The notes: generated by a model from the sequence alone, not told the origin. Numbered from the stretch's first letter, positions 36,581 to 48,155 are shown. The stretch is DNA of 64,000 nucleotides from Rhytidiadelphus loreus (GCA_947034895.1 OX344762.1:6949501-7013500), one strand, 5' to 3'. Program-made: numbers and translations.

Positions 36581-36649
36581 CAATGTTTTTCAATGTTCTC
36601 CAAGTGTTTTTCTTAATGTTTTTTTGAAACAAAAGAAATGGGCATGTTT

Positions 36650-37520
36650 TCTTTTTTCTTTTCCAAGTTCCACCAAACCTGTTCTTCAGCTACAGGAAGA
36701 ACCGGTCTCCATTGGAAGCCTGGACGTCCAATTGTGTAGCTTCGGGCTCCCATTCAATGAGACCTCCAACTTCCAAGCCTTGTATTTAGGCTATGCAGAC
36801 TTGGAGGGGCCGGAGGATCGAGTGGAGGCCCTTTTTCCAAGAAGAAAAAAAGCATAACACCCTTCGAAGGTCCAAAAGTATGCTTAATGGGGCATTCAGT
36901 AGTTTCATGGTGGTTTGAGTGGTGCTTAATCCAACATTTTGAGGGAGCTCCAGATTCTGTTATGACCGCAACGGAGACCGCACAACGCAATTGACTTGCA
37001 TTTCTAGGGTCCAGCTGACCTCGAGTACCGGGACCTCCGATGGTGGCCCAATGGAGTTTGGCTCTCAAAGTACGTTCGATCGCCCACCGTTGACGGACAC
37101 TTTTCTAACCAAGATTTGTCGGACAGAACTCGAGAGTACAGTAGCCGTCATGCCGTGGTTGTCGGAATCAAAAAGGGCAAGGGGCGGGGGCGGGGCTGGA
37201 CATGGCGCGCACCTGGAAAGCTGGCTGGGGACACGTGGTGGGCATGTGGGCAGGAGGTCGGCCATTGGACGTGGCAGTCACGATGACGGGTGAAGCCAAG
37301 CTCGAGCGGACGGACGGACGGAGGGCCGGCCAGGGAGAGGACGGACGGAAAGCGCTGGGCTGGCTTTCAGTTCTCTTGAAAAGCACACCAGCCACCACCA
37401 CCGCCCGTGGAAAGGTCACCGGAGGAGCTGGCTGGCTGTTCGCAAATCTCAAACAACCCGTCGTTGTTGCGTGCCCTTCCGTTCGATGACCGAACCCCAA
37501 ACGAGCTGGCTCCGCATGAG
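36650..37520. promoter_or_regulatory. Isolated GC-rich island with promoter-like motifs
   Basis: This is a strikingly GC-rich block in AT-rich surroundings. It contains a GC-box-like run (GGGGCGGGGGCGGGG at about 37183), a CACGTG G-box (37232-37237) and an ACGTGGC ABRE-like box (37269-37275). Frames of about 60-115 codons are open on both strands, as expected by chance in GC-rich DNA, and none resembles a family. No gene adjoins it in either direction. It may be an orphan promoter, a first exon of a lost gene, or a non-coding transcript. Confidence 0.4.
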
Positions 37521-37974
37521 AGGTGAAGAGATCTTTTCAATTTGCTCAACAATTCAAAACGTCACCTTCATTGGGTCAGTCTCTTTAATAATAAGTATCT
37601 CTCTAGTGTACATTCAAACTTACAAGTGTCTTCCTATCGATACCGATTAGTTGTGGTACAAATAGTCACATGGGTTAAATAGGGCCTCTCATACGTCAAC
37701 TTCTACAGGAGTGACGGAGGTCTTTTTTCCTGTCAAAGAAATATGATTCAAAACTGCCATTTCAGTTGCAAGGAGCAAAGAACTTTGAAAATAGTTTTCT
37801 TTTGCATATCTATTTGTAGGAACTTGCAGTAGACAAGTTATAAGAATGTGTGGAAGAAATTTCATATACTTGGGGTGTATAGATTGGAAGAGAAGCTTGC
37901 ACTTGAAGTCAACATAATGGTTTTTTTTAATTTTATTTTTGCATGCCTAAATGATGACTTTCAATCTTCTTTAA

Positions 37975-39393
37975 TTCCTCAAGGCCTAGTAACTTTTTGA
38001 CGATGAAGATTTTCAATGAATTTGTCCTATTTTGATATTTTTTTTGGACATGGATGTCCTTGAAATTTTTAATTCTGACCTTACAAAAGTAAAGACTATT
38101 TTGTCTGGTATGCATGGAATTGATTGTGGAGAGAATTGACCCTTGGATTTTTAGATTATAATAATTTTGGATGATCAACTTTATAGGCAAAAAAATGCAA
38201 CTTTGTAGGAAGAAAAATTGTAAGAAGATGAATAATGCTTTTTTACCCCCCTAGAAAATTGTATTGGAATCTTCAGGAAAATATAGTATTTTTTAATTGA
38301 AAAAATTGAAAAAAAAAAACTCTCAAATTTACAAATTTTTGAAATTTAATAATTGATATTATTAGCATATTGTTTGGAACATCTTCAAAAAATTTGTAAT
38401 CATTCTACTTATTTTGTATTCTTAATCATTCCAAATTGAACCTTGTATTTTAAAATTGCCAAAAATATAAATTAAAAAAATAAAATCTCCTAGCCTAATT
38501 TATTTGTGCAAAGTAAAGATTAGAAACGTCTAAGAAAATGTTTTTTTTTCCATCCCTACTGTTCCCTTCATTGGAGAAACATTATGTTTGCTTTTTTTTA
38601 TTATTAGACTACATTAAAAAAAAATTAATACTTTACATTGAAAATCAGAAAATGCAACAAGTATGTCAACTTATTACTCTACAAGATCCTAGCTTATAAA
38701 ATATTGAGATTTGTTTCATCCTACCAAGAATTTGCCATTGAAAATTTGAAGAGGACACATTGTGTTGTTTTGATCTTTGTAGGATTAATATAAAACTTTT
38801 GTACTACACGTGCTAATTTTATAATTTTTTATTTTATGTTGAAGAATTGAATTTTGAATCTAAGAAAATAAATTCATAAGCACACTGGCTTAATATTTTT
38901 GTTCTTTACAAAATCGTTAAGTAGAAGTATAAACGAATTGAAGGAAAATCTAGATTATTCATAATTCTCCATGTAGACAAAAAGATGACACTGAAATACT
39001 TTAATCCCAACAATGAGATTGTTCTACCAAACAAACTATATATTGTGGAACTTCTTTTTTTGAAAAAATGAGAAAATTGAATTAAAATAATCCAATATGT
39101 TTATTTTTCTATGATTGTTTGGAAAACAAGATGCTCCATGATTTTCACATCATTAATAAATCTGAATGGAATGGATTAAAGCTCTCCATGTAGACAAAAA
39201 TGTAATCTATGGGATATAAGGTGGCACGACCTTTCCTCTCAAGCATCAATTTAAATAAAATTATATTCTCCCAAAGTTAATGTGTTTTTCTATTTTCCAA
39301 AAAAGTTTCAAAAAATAACTCCAAAATTTGATAAAAGCTTGGTATTACCCAAACTTTCATTTGTCCACTAAAGGGACAATGATCCTTTATAGG
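37975..39393. mobile_element. TTAA-flanked element, family B, 1.4 kb
   Basis: TTAA (37971-37974) is followed by TTCCTCAAGGCC; the right end CCTTTATAGG is followed by TTAG. The left part is homologous to 34430-34681 in reverse. The right part shares GTCC-CTA-A-GGGACAATG blocks with the right end of 16779-17357. It is A/T-rich with no transposase frame. The boundaries are reasonable but the terminal repeats are decayed. Confidence 0.55.
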
Positions 39394-39397
39394 TTAG

Positions 39398-40296
39398 TAA
39401 GTTTCACCCATGCATTTTCAACAAATGACAAACCAAAACTACCCCCCCATCCTTCTAGTTTCATTTCATAGGATTTCTATTTTGGTGTTTTTCATATTAA
39501 AATTTATTAACATTTGTTAGAACGTGTTAAAACATATTATATGGGGAAAATTTTAACATGGTTAAAACATGAAAATTTCAAAAGAATCATATCCACTATT
39601 TTCTTTCTTTTTTGGAAGATTTAATATTAGAATTTGTTAAAAAAATTTTAAAGGGGGTGAAAATAATTTAACAAGCATATTTAATGAATTGTGTTCATTA
39701 ATTTAAACAAAAATATGTTTTGAGCTCATTGTCATTGTGACAATGACAATGATAATGAGCTCAAAAGAGGCTCTAACTCCCTTATATAAATATTAGGACA
39801 ATTACATATTAACAAACCACAACATATGGGACATATTTTCACACTTATCTAACAAAGTGAAGATTTTAGAGTTGGCCTTGCCAAAAATATCATGATTGTA
39901 TTGAAGAATAATCAAGAGAACCACTAGAGAAATTTATAAATAATTCCATGTAGCTGTCTGAAAAGTTAGATTTTCTTACATTCAAAATATTTTCTTGCAT
40001 TTGAAAATTCTAAAAACATGCTCCTCTTGTATTTATACTGTCAATTTTTTTTTCTATCAACCCATTTACTTGAGCTTTATCCTTTAAATGCTTCCCAAAG
40101 CCTAAAAGTGGCTTATAAATAATTTCAAGTGTATAATAATAAGTGATAAATAATTTTGAGTATTGTTCGAGGTATTTTTTCATAGTCTTAGTTGAGGTCT
40201 TAGCCTAACCCTTGAAAGACATAGCATATGAACTTATAATCAACCTCAATATTCATTGTTTTGCATGCTCCATTCTGTCACTTTATATGAATGAAT
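39398..40296. other. AT-rich intergenic DNA
   Basis: No gene is seen; it includes the small palindrome at 39717-39766. Confidence 0.45.
39717..39766. repeat. 50-bp palindrome
   Basis: TTTTGAGCTCATT..GTCATTG is followed at once by CAATGAC..AATGAGCTCAAAA, with a few extra bases in the right arm. The RNA or DNA strand could form a hairpin. Confidence 0.7.
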
Positions 40297-40444
40297 GGGG
40301 AATTTCATTAAAAGGGCATCATTCCGCAAATTTGGCACTTTTTATTGGTATGAAATCTACACCAATCCTAGATGGCACTTTTATTGGTACGATTAGGCAA
40401 TCTAAAAATGGTATATGGAATATGCCATTTTAATGAAATTCCCC
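40297..40444. mobile_element. 148-bp MITE with 23-bp terminal inverted repeats
   Basis: GGGGAATTTCATTAAAA and the next six bases match the reverse complement of the other end at 22 of 23 positions. The interior has a short direct repeat (GGCACTTTTTATTGGTA / GGCACTTTTATTGGTA). The target duplication is unclear. Confidence 0.75.
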
Positions 40445-40930
40445 ATATGAAAATTATTTCATTTTAGTTTTTAAATTTTCATTTGTATAACTTCAACAAG
40501 TTAAACAAATTTCACATTCTAAAGTGAAATTTTGAAATAACCCTAAAATTTGGAGTGAAATTGAAGAAAATTCATATCAATTAAGAAATAAACTTATAAA
40601 ACAAGCAAAATTTTACCACATATGTATATTATAGTCCAATTTACTATGGTATAAATAATCAAATTTTCATTTACATCCTATAATCATATACAAATAGTCC
40701 TTGATTACATAATCAAGATTGAAATTATAGTAAAACATTTAATTTTAGAAAATTTCAAAATTTCAAATTGAAGTAGAAACTAGATTTGACCAAACTTTGT
40801 TTTACATTTGGGATTCAAATTCACAAAAAATGTCATTAGTTTGGACAAAACTCAAATCATGAGCTTGAGCTTGAACTTGCCAATATATATTAAAAATGAA
40901 TTTTTATGATTCATTTTTATTAAAAACCTT
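40445..40930. other. AT-rich intergenic DNA
   Basis: I see no gene or repeat end. Confidence 0.45.
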
Positions 40931-40935
40931 CTTAA

Positions 40936-41140
40936 TCTGTAAAGGAAGCCGTAGACGTGTTTTGTGTCCAAGGAATGACAAAGAATCCTTCTTTGTAGGA
41001 CAAAAGTGCAACTATTCATCTTCAAAATTTTGTTATGAAAAACAGAGATCTTCTTTAGTAGTTTGACTTCCAATTAATGCTTTTGTATTTTTTAAGCCAA
41101 TGATTCCCACGGTATTCAAAGGGATGATTTCCATGGTCAC
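40936..41140 (+). mobile_element. Family A element copy 3
   Basis: It has the same core as the other copies: GTGCAACTATTCATC at about 41006, and GGATGATTTCCATGGTCAC at its end. A decayed left end (TTAA at 40932-40935, then TCTGTAAAGG) is visible. The right end has been altered by the inverted repeat at 41126-41191. Confidence 0.65.
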
Positions 41141-41191
41141 TAGTTGTATTACCTCAAATCATGAATTTTGCAACTAGTGACCATGGAAATC
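41126..41191. repeat. Perfect 21-bp inverted repeat with 24-base loop
   Basis: GATTTCCATGGTCACTAGTTG (41126-41146) is followed after 24 bases by its exact complement (41171-41191). The loop sequence (ATTACCTCAAATCATGAATT..) is then repeated directly at about 41212-41236. The left arm is the tail of the family A copy. Confidence 0.85.
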
Positions 41192-41432
41192 AGTATTACC
41201 TCAAAAGTCAGTATTACCTCAAATCATGAATTTTGCACCACCATCCACACATGAAACTTTCCAAAAAATAAATGGGATGAAAAACTGCAATCCTTCCGTC
41301 CGTCAGTCGTTCGTTCATCTATTTCATCCAATTCCCGGTCATCCAAAGGGGAACTTCGTTTCTCTCCTTTCTCGGAGGTTTTCCCTAATTGAGTACAGTT
41401 CTTTGTTCTTTGCTGCGATTCCAGTTGGACAA

Positions 41433-41799
41433 GTAAGTTAGGGCCCGAGCCATCACGAGTATCTTGACGTCCCTTGCTTCTGCATAGCTTGGAAGTAGCA
41501 GCTGCGGGCATTCGCGTTTCATCTGTTTTTGGATTTGCTTCACAGATTTTCATTTTGTGTCTTGGACTTCATTGTTTTCATTGTTTTCAGGTTTTAGGTT
41601 TAGGATACACTCGCGGCGCTTGTTCTCACAAACATCTGCTTCTGTTTTTGAGGTGCAATTTTACAGTCTTGTAATTGTCAAAATATGATTCGCTCTGTCC
41701 TCTGGACTTTGGAAGATTGGTGAATTGTTGTCTAGGAGTACTAAACCCTAAACCCTTGCTTGAATCAAATTTTATGCCATATTAGGTTTTAGGACGCAG
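41433..41799 (+). other. Probable 5' UTR intron of the lysine-rich protein gene
   Basis: A good donor (GTAAGTTAGG at 41433) and an acceptor (GGACGCAG ending at 41799) bracket the space just upstream of the ATG at 41807. Inference from splice signals only. Confidence 0.4.
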
Positions 41800-41806
41800 A
41801 TTGGCG

Positions 41807-42778
41807 ATGACGGGTCCATTGCCAGTGAAAGGGACGGAGATATCCTCTGCACCATGTTCTGTACGAAAAGCCGCCAGCCTGCTGCGCCGTTTTTTATCAA
41901 GTGAGGCAGCTCAGGAGGTTGGCATTGCCAGGGGCTATGTTGAGACGGTGGCTCAATCTTTAGAGGAAATTCTGGCGAGGGGGAAGTATAATGGCGCGGA
42001 AGGATTGAGATTGAAAACTGCAGGGTCTAGTTCGAAGTTTTTTAATATTGAACAGGTCCCGAAGATTCCAGAGATCGAAAAGAAACCCCGGAGAGAGAAG
42101 AAGTCGAAGCAGAAGAGTAAGGACCAAGCAATGGTTGATTTTGAGGCGCTTCTGGGACATGAATTAGATGGTGCAGAGATTGGAAATCAAGAAGACGTTG
42201 CGCTAGATTTTGAGGATAAGTCTGAAATACTTCCTAGTACACCCAGGCAAGTGGACAGTGTAGATGATGGAAGATTGTCTCAGAAGAGTGAGAAAAAGAA
42301 AAAGAAGAGGAAGAGTTTGGATGGAGCAGCTATAGATGTGGACATGAACGGGATGCAGCCATCCAGGAAGGCTGAGGGTAGTGACCCTGACGTAACGAAA
42401 AGTGAGAAGAAAAAGAAGAGGAGTAGTTTAGATGGGGTGATATCTAACGGTCTTTTTAGCTCACCTGCTAAGGAAATTAAGGCGGAAGCGCGAGCTGAGG
42501 ACGAGGATATGAAGCCGGCAGACGACGTCAGGACGAAGAAGAAGAAACACCGAGGCGACACTTCACAAGGAGCTACTCCAGTGAAGCAAGAGTCTAAAAA
42601 GGTGCTTACTGAACATACAAACAGTAGTATAGGAGATAGAGGGGTTAATGGGAATGATAGTGGCATGGACCAACAGGATAGTGTTAAGAAGAAGTCTAAA
42701 AAACGTTCAAGTGAGGTGTCCCCTGGGAATTTTGATGATCAACATCGCAAGTCAAAGAAATTGAGGTCGTCTGATTGA
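41807..42778 (+). CDS. Lysine-rich nuclear-type protein of unknown function
   Basis: An uninterrupted frame of 323 residues; the first true ATG is at 41807. Residues about 18-62 are predicted helical and non-repetitive (SVRKAASLLRRFLSSEAA and EEILARGKYNG) and probably form the conserved part. The remainder is low-complexity and charged, with repeated basic clusters: SEKKKKKRKSLDG, SEKKKKRSSLDG, TKKKKHRG and KKKSKKRSS, alternating with acidic D/E stretches. These look like multiple nuclear or nucleolar localisation signals with an intrinsically disordered tail. I do not recognise a named family, and no enzyme motif is present. Coding GC is clearly above the flanks. The gene stands alone between repeat blocks. 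Nucleolar or ribosome-biogenesis involvement is a guess from composition. Confidence 0.85.
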   Translation: MTGPLPVKGTEISSAPCSVRKAASLLRRFLSSEAAQEVGIARGYVETVAQSLEEILARGKYNGAEGLRLKTAGSSSKFFNIEQVPKIPEIEKKPRREKKSKQKSKDQAMVDFEALLGHELDGAEIGNQEDVALDFEDKSEILPSTPRQVDSVDDGRLSQKSEKKKKKRKSLDGAAIDVDMNGMQPSRKAEGSDPDVTKSEKKKKRSSLDGVISNGLFSSPAKEIKAEARAEDEDMKPADDVRTKKKKHRGDTSQGATPVKQESKKVLTEHTNSSIGDRGVNGNDSGMDQQDSVKKKSKKRSSEVSPGNFDDQHRKSKKLRSSD

Positions 42779-44510
42779 AAGGCATCAATTAAAGGAGAGC
42801 TCCGTCACTTGACTTCACTTCCTACTCACATGCTTGTTTTCCTGATGTGCAATTGAATGTATTGATGCCACATTAGCTAGGTCAGGGTTTACTCTGTAGA
42901 TAATGCCTTTGAATAGTGCTGATTGCTGTGAAGGAAATTGTATTTGAAGTTCAGGATGATTTTGTGGTTCTCAGCTGTCTTCCACTTCTTGCTTTGGGTA
43001 TGCAGTTGTCAAGGCGTTCAACTTCTAAGAGTTGAAGCTCCAAGTTCTGTTCAAAGTCTGTTTCAAGCTGTCAGTGTTCCTTCAGTCTGTTCAGCTGTCC
43101 GAAGATGTAGACGAGTAAGTAGGGTACAACATTCACGGTGGTAACCGCTGTGAGGTATGGAAGCTGACTTTCAGCAGAACATGTGTACTCATCTTACCTT
43201 GGAGGGACTTAAACTCTTTTTTCAGTGAGCAGAATATCATCACCAATCCTTAGTTCTGCTCTATTTACGCCTGCTGCTTGTATCTAGCCACTTTGTTATA
43301 TGTTAAAGCTTGATGTTCAATTGTGCGAGGCTTCCAGTTTAGGTACGATTTGTTATCGAAGTACCCTTCCTAATTAGTTTGTCCTCTTTTGGGTTTTGTT
43401 TAGGTAACCCTCTGCTCAATTAGTGTAACCTTGTTGGCTTACATGAACTTGTGGTAGTCATGGATTGCTTGACAATTTTCAAACCTTCATAACATTTGCA
43501 TATAGTATTCTAGTGGCACATTCTTTGGTGTGACCAATTTAAACAATGGAACTATACATCTTTGGAACTATGCTTTGTTGAAATTGTGTTTGGTTTAGGT
43601 TCTCATACCTTATTAATGAAAGTTATAGCCAAGGTTACTAATGGTGAGTAACTTAGTGTATAAATGATGAGAATTTCTACAAATATCAAATGGCCTAGGC
43701 TCCTTTCAATCCATTATTGCATACACTTTGAACTTTTGTATGCATTTGAATTACTTTTTGCATTCCCCAATAGTAGACATCAAGGAACAAATCTAGCAAT
43801 TTTAGTGTCGGTCATACATGCTTGATGAGTATGTAAACCAACTTGGTAGAATTTGCATGCACATTGATGTTGAAATTCATTGACACTCATTTGCTTGCAA
43901 TTTCCAAAAGCCTTTAAAGTTAATGTTAATCACATCTCTTATTTGGCTATTGAACCTATTCCATTCAAACTTGTAGGCATCATAAACAAGTAGCAACTCT
44001 AATAGAATCTCAACTAAATAACTAATCAATTTCAAAAACACTCGTTGCCCAAGGTTGGAGCATTGAAAATTGTGCACGTTCATCAAAATGTTGTACAAAA
44101 TCTACAAAAGAAGTAGATACACTTAGACCTCTTAAAATTCTTCAATGACATTTTGGTTGGAATATTTTGTCCAATTGCCATAGTATCATTGATTGGAGCA
44201 CACTTGTTTTACATTCAAACTATTTGACCTTTATTATAATTGTCTTCCAAACAATTGCATTGAGGGAGTTAGAGTGCACTCGTAGACATTATAATTAAGG
44301 CATAGATTTTGAAAATCTACAAATTCAACTTTGATCTCTTATAACTTTGCATATTATATTTATAGGTCATTTTTGGATAGTTAGTTGCAATTTGTCTTTG
44401 TGTAAAATAAATGAGAGCTCATCATAGACATATAATGATTAGTTTGATTCTAGGTACTATTATCTTAATCATTACGACATTTTCTAATAAACAAATTTCT
44501 TCACAAATTC
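42779..44510. other. 3' flank of the lysine-rich gene and AT-rich intergenic DNA
   Basis: The first few hundred bases are probably 3' UTR. A splice-donor-like site near 43112 may reflect read-through sequence. I see no further gene. Confidence 0.45.
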
Positions 44511-44514
44511 TTAA

Positions 44515-44734
44515 CCTTGTGATGACGCATTGGCCTAAAATTGTCTAATGGATGACATAGAATTCTTCTATATAAAACAAAAGTGTAGAGGTTCATCCTT
44601 GGAATTTTGTGTGAAAAAAGGAGGTCTTGCACATTAGTTTGATGTCTAATGAGTGTTCTTGATTTTTTCAAGAAAATAATTTATATGGTACCGAAAAAGA
44701 TGATTTCCATAGTAACCAACTTAGACTTCTAGGA
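44515..44734 (+). mobile_element. Family A element copy 4, 220 bp
   Basis: TTAA (44511-44514) then CCTTGTGATGACGC; right end TTCTAGGA then TTAA (44735-44738). The core aligns with the other family A copies (GTTCATCC, GAATTTTGTGTGAAAAA, GATGATTTCCATAGTAACC). Confidence 0.75.
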
Positions 44735-44820
44735 TTAAATAATTACATTTATATATGCAAGTGAATAAACTAGACATGTTTGAATAGTAGAGCAAAAATA
44801 TGTCCTATAGAATTAATTAA

Positions 44821-45041
44821 CCCTTAAAGGTTGAGGAGGACATTTAGCATTTGATGGATGATATGGAATTTTTGTAGTAGGACATGAGTGCAACTATTCA
44901 TCCTCGGAATTTTGTTATGAAAAAGGGAGGTCTTCTATAGTAGTTTGACTTCTAGTGAGTGCTTTTGCTATTTCTAAAGCCTATGATTCACACGGTATGA
45001 AAAGGAATGATTTCCAAGGTCACCTCTTTGTCTTTTAAGGA
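44821..45041 (+). mobile_element. Family A element copy 5, 221 bp
   Basis: This is the best-preserved copy. TTAA (44817-44820) precedes CCCTTAAAGGTTGAGG, and the right end (reverse complement TCCTTAAAAGACAAAGAGG) is followed by TTAA (45042-45045). It lies only 86 bases from copy 4 in the same orientation. Non-coding. Confidence 0.8.
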
Positions 45042-45045
45042 TTAA

Positions 45046-45829
45046 TTTCAAATGGAAAGGAGAAGGTTGTTTTATTGTTTGAATGAAGGCTTTATTGCTT
45101 AATTTGGAATTGATATTGATGATGTATAGTATCTTTTAGATGCTACTATAGGATAGAATTTTTTTTCTTCATCCAATTTCTTGGAAATAATTGCTTTAGT
45201 GCATTTTACATATATATTATTAGATATTCTATGACTATTATATAGTTGACTTTGTAAAAGAAGAAGATGCTTAACCTATGAATTATACTTATAGTGTATT
45301 TTGGGCTACTTCTTGTTCTATACTCTTGATGTTAAATTTTGCCATAAAAATGGCATATTTTAAATTTGAGACTTACTAGTTAAATGAAGTTTCTACTCCA
45401 ATTGGAGAATTCTTAAAATTCTTAAAATTCAATATTCTATTCCAATTTGAATTATGGGCCTATGACCATGGTTTCCTGATTTTCTAATTTTCTAATTACA
45501 CTGTAATTTTGATTTATACCATATGTTATGCACAATAATATACACCTATAGTGAAAATTTCAAATTTCTTGAGCTTATTTTGTATTTTATCTGAGTTTTC
45601 TTTACTTTTTTTTCTTAAAGAATTGATAGGAAATTCAAAATTTTACAAAAAAATATTAAAATTTTATAACTTATAGAAGATATATGATTTCATCTTAGAA
45701 AAATAAATATAAAGTTTTCATTCATATATAGTTGCAAAATGACAACGAACAAAGTGAAGAATTGCGAGGCTTAATTTCAGTTTGGTTTGTGGCCATGGCC
45801 CATCCTTTTAGGGTTAAGCTTGGGGTTAA
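45046..45829. other. AT-rich intergenic DNA
   Basis: No gene is seen. A further TTAA-type right end (CCTTTTAGGG then TTAA at 45814-45817) sits 8 bases from the TTAA that starts the next element; its partner was not found. Confidence 0.4.
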
Positions 45830-46708
45830 CCCTTTAATGACCGTGGTTGATTTGGGGGGCGGACGTAGTTTTTCAAGAAAATGAATTTTGTGGCCATTCT
45901 AAAGATGTAGTATTAAATCAAACCGTACAAGGTGTTTCCATAAGGGAGATTCTTCAACCTAACAAAAAATCAAACTCATCCAACAATACAAATTGCTATA
46001 AATAAGGTAGGAGGTCCATAAATCAACCTTTTCAAGGCTAAAATTGAATTTTGGGGAGTGAAACATCTTTAAATATTTTTTAGTAAATTTTCCTCAAAAG
46101 ACAAGTAGAATAGGCATCTAACCCAAGTCGTTTCATATTTTTTCAAGCTTTGTGAAATTATTTACAAATTTTTGAAGTTCACAAAAAATGGTCATCTGTG
46201 GTCATCAAAACAAATATCCTTCTAAAATGTGCAGATTTGGTACATTGAAGAAAGTGAAATGTACCTCTAAATCATGTTTGCTTCTAGAGCCTTGTTGGAG
46301 TTTGAGTTGCTTTCCTTAATTCTCAAAAATCAATGACTTGAATGACCCTTTAGAATTTGCACTACATAAATACCAATGCATAAGTTTACTTTGGGCATTC
46401 ATGAGATTACAAAGCAACACTTATGCCTTGTCAAGATATCAAGTTACAAAAAAATCTCACAATTTGGTTGATATTTTTTTGTATTTTTGGTGAATACTTC
46501 CCATTTGAAGGTCCAGGCCATTTGAGTTTGCAACCTCATAGCTAATTCATCAATGCTCCAATTCTCTTGAAATTGGTTTTGTTTGAAGCGCACAAAGACA
46601 TTCTAATAGCGTTACTCTTTGAGATTTTTGTGATCAAATGTATTTTGAACAATATTAGACCAAGAGTCCAAAAATCAACCAAAAAGTGGTCGACCAGTCA
46701 CTAAAGGG
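45830..46708. mobile_element. TTAA-flanked element, 879 bp, well-preserved ends
   Basis: The left end CCCTTTAATGACCG and the right end in reverse complement CCCTTTAGTGACTG match at 12 of 14 bases. TTAA lies outside both (45826-45829 and 46709-46712). Both ends also carry GGTTGATTT-like subterminal sequence. There is no transposase frame. The TTAA target and the CCCTTT terminus are the known hallmarks of piggyBac elements; membership is inference. Confidence 0.75.
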
Positions 46709-46740
46709 TTAAGGAGATACTTCTTTAAAATGAACCTTGT

Positions 46741-46824
46741 GATTTTTGTTGTGATTTTTGTTGTGATTTTTGTTGTGATTTTTGTTGTGATTTTTGTTGT
46801 GATTTTTGTTGTGATTTTTGTTGT
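46741..46824 (+). repeat. 12-bp minisatellite, seven units
   Basis: Seven exact copies of GATTTTTGTTGT followed by a diverged partial unit. It begins 32 bases past the end of the TTAA-flanked element. Confidence 0.95.
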
Positions 46825-46839
46825 AATTTTTGACTAAGT

Positions 46840-48155
46840 AATAAAAGGAACTAGTACATAGATTGATTTTGTATGAGATTTAATTCTAGAAGGATGGGCC
46901 CATGACCTCAAGTCTCACTCTATTTGTTGGCATTTTGCAACTAGATATGAACAAAAAGTTTTGTATTTATTTTTTAGAGATGAAGTCATACATCTACTAC
47001 AAGTCATCATTTTAAAAACTTTTTGGAAAAAAATTGAAATTATTGTGAATTTCTTAAGATAATCAAATATAGACTATATTAAAAAAAATTGAAATTTTCA
47101 CTATAGATGTACATTATAGTTTATAACATCATGATATAAACCAAAGTTATCATATCAATTTAAAATTAGAAAATCAATAAACCACGGTTATAGGTCCAAA
47201 GTTCATAGAGCTATAAAATATTGAAATTTATGAATTTTTCAAAATTTCTAATTGGAATAGAAACTGCACTCAATAAGCTTTATTTCATTAGTTGGATCCA
47301 AATTAAAAAAATAAAAAATTTTGTGGCTAAAGTTCACATTAGAAGTAAATAGCAAGAAATAGCCAAAATACGCTACTAACAAGGGTGATCTATGGATTTA
47401 GCATCTTCTTCTTTAGAAAAGTCAATAATACCATAATGAAAAAATTTGCAATACTATTCACTGCAAATATATTCAAACAACTTCCAAAAAGGATGGATGA
47501 ATTTTTTTTTCTTCCTTCCTATGGACAATCTCAAGTGAAGACATCTATCAAACACTTAGTGTCCACAACAATGTTGTAAGATTAAAAAAATTTGCATCAT
47601 TGGACTGGAAGGTCACATTCAACATAATTTATGTCATTTTGTTAAGAAAGTGCCACATGTCATCTTTTAAATGGTGTGAAGTGACATGGACCTCTGAGAA
47701 TCTGAGGTGGAAATTCAATTTTGGGAACTGAGTGTCGAATCAGACCTCATCACCACGGCGGAGACGGTTCCGTCTGGAATCTCATGCTCGCCCAACAGAA
47801 TTCCGACGTGAAACAGATCTCCGTCTCGCCAGTAGCTTCTCGTTCGACGAACGGAGAGCTTCGTCCTTCCGCTTCGCTCCATCAGTCCCTTTCTCGTTGT
47901 TGCTCACTCCCTTTGAGTTCCAGTACAAGCTCGCCACTGCGCTGATCCACCATCGCTGGAGCTCGGTGAGCTCGGTGAATTCCCTGGACCTGGGCTCGCT
48001 GGGCGGGCAGAGAGGTTTTTTATTTTTAGGTTTTGCAGCAGGTGCCGATCGATTCTTGGACATGAGTTCAAGGGAGGTGCATTGTACTCAAGGATGAGCA
48101 GATTTTCCTTTAGGGTGGAACTTGGTTAGCTGGTGATTTCGTTCAGCATATCGAG
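46840..48155 (+). other. Upstream region of the TMEM209-type gene
   Basis: AT-rich to about 47700, then GC-rich and coding-like. The latter part is best read as promoter and 5' UTR of the plus-strand gene starting at 48156. Open frames in it do not match anything known. Confidence 0.45.

Noticed and set aside
37202..37489. 95-codon plus-strand frame in the GC-rich island
   Set aside because: Open frames occur on both strands there because stop codons are rare in GC-rich DNA; no family resemblance or splice context.
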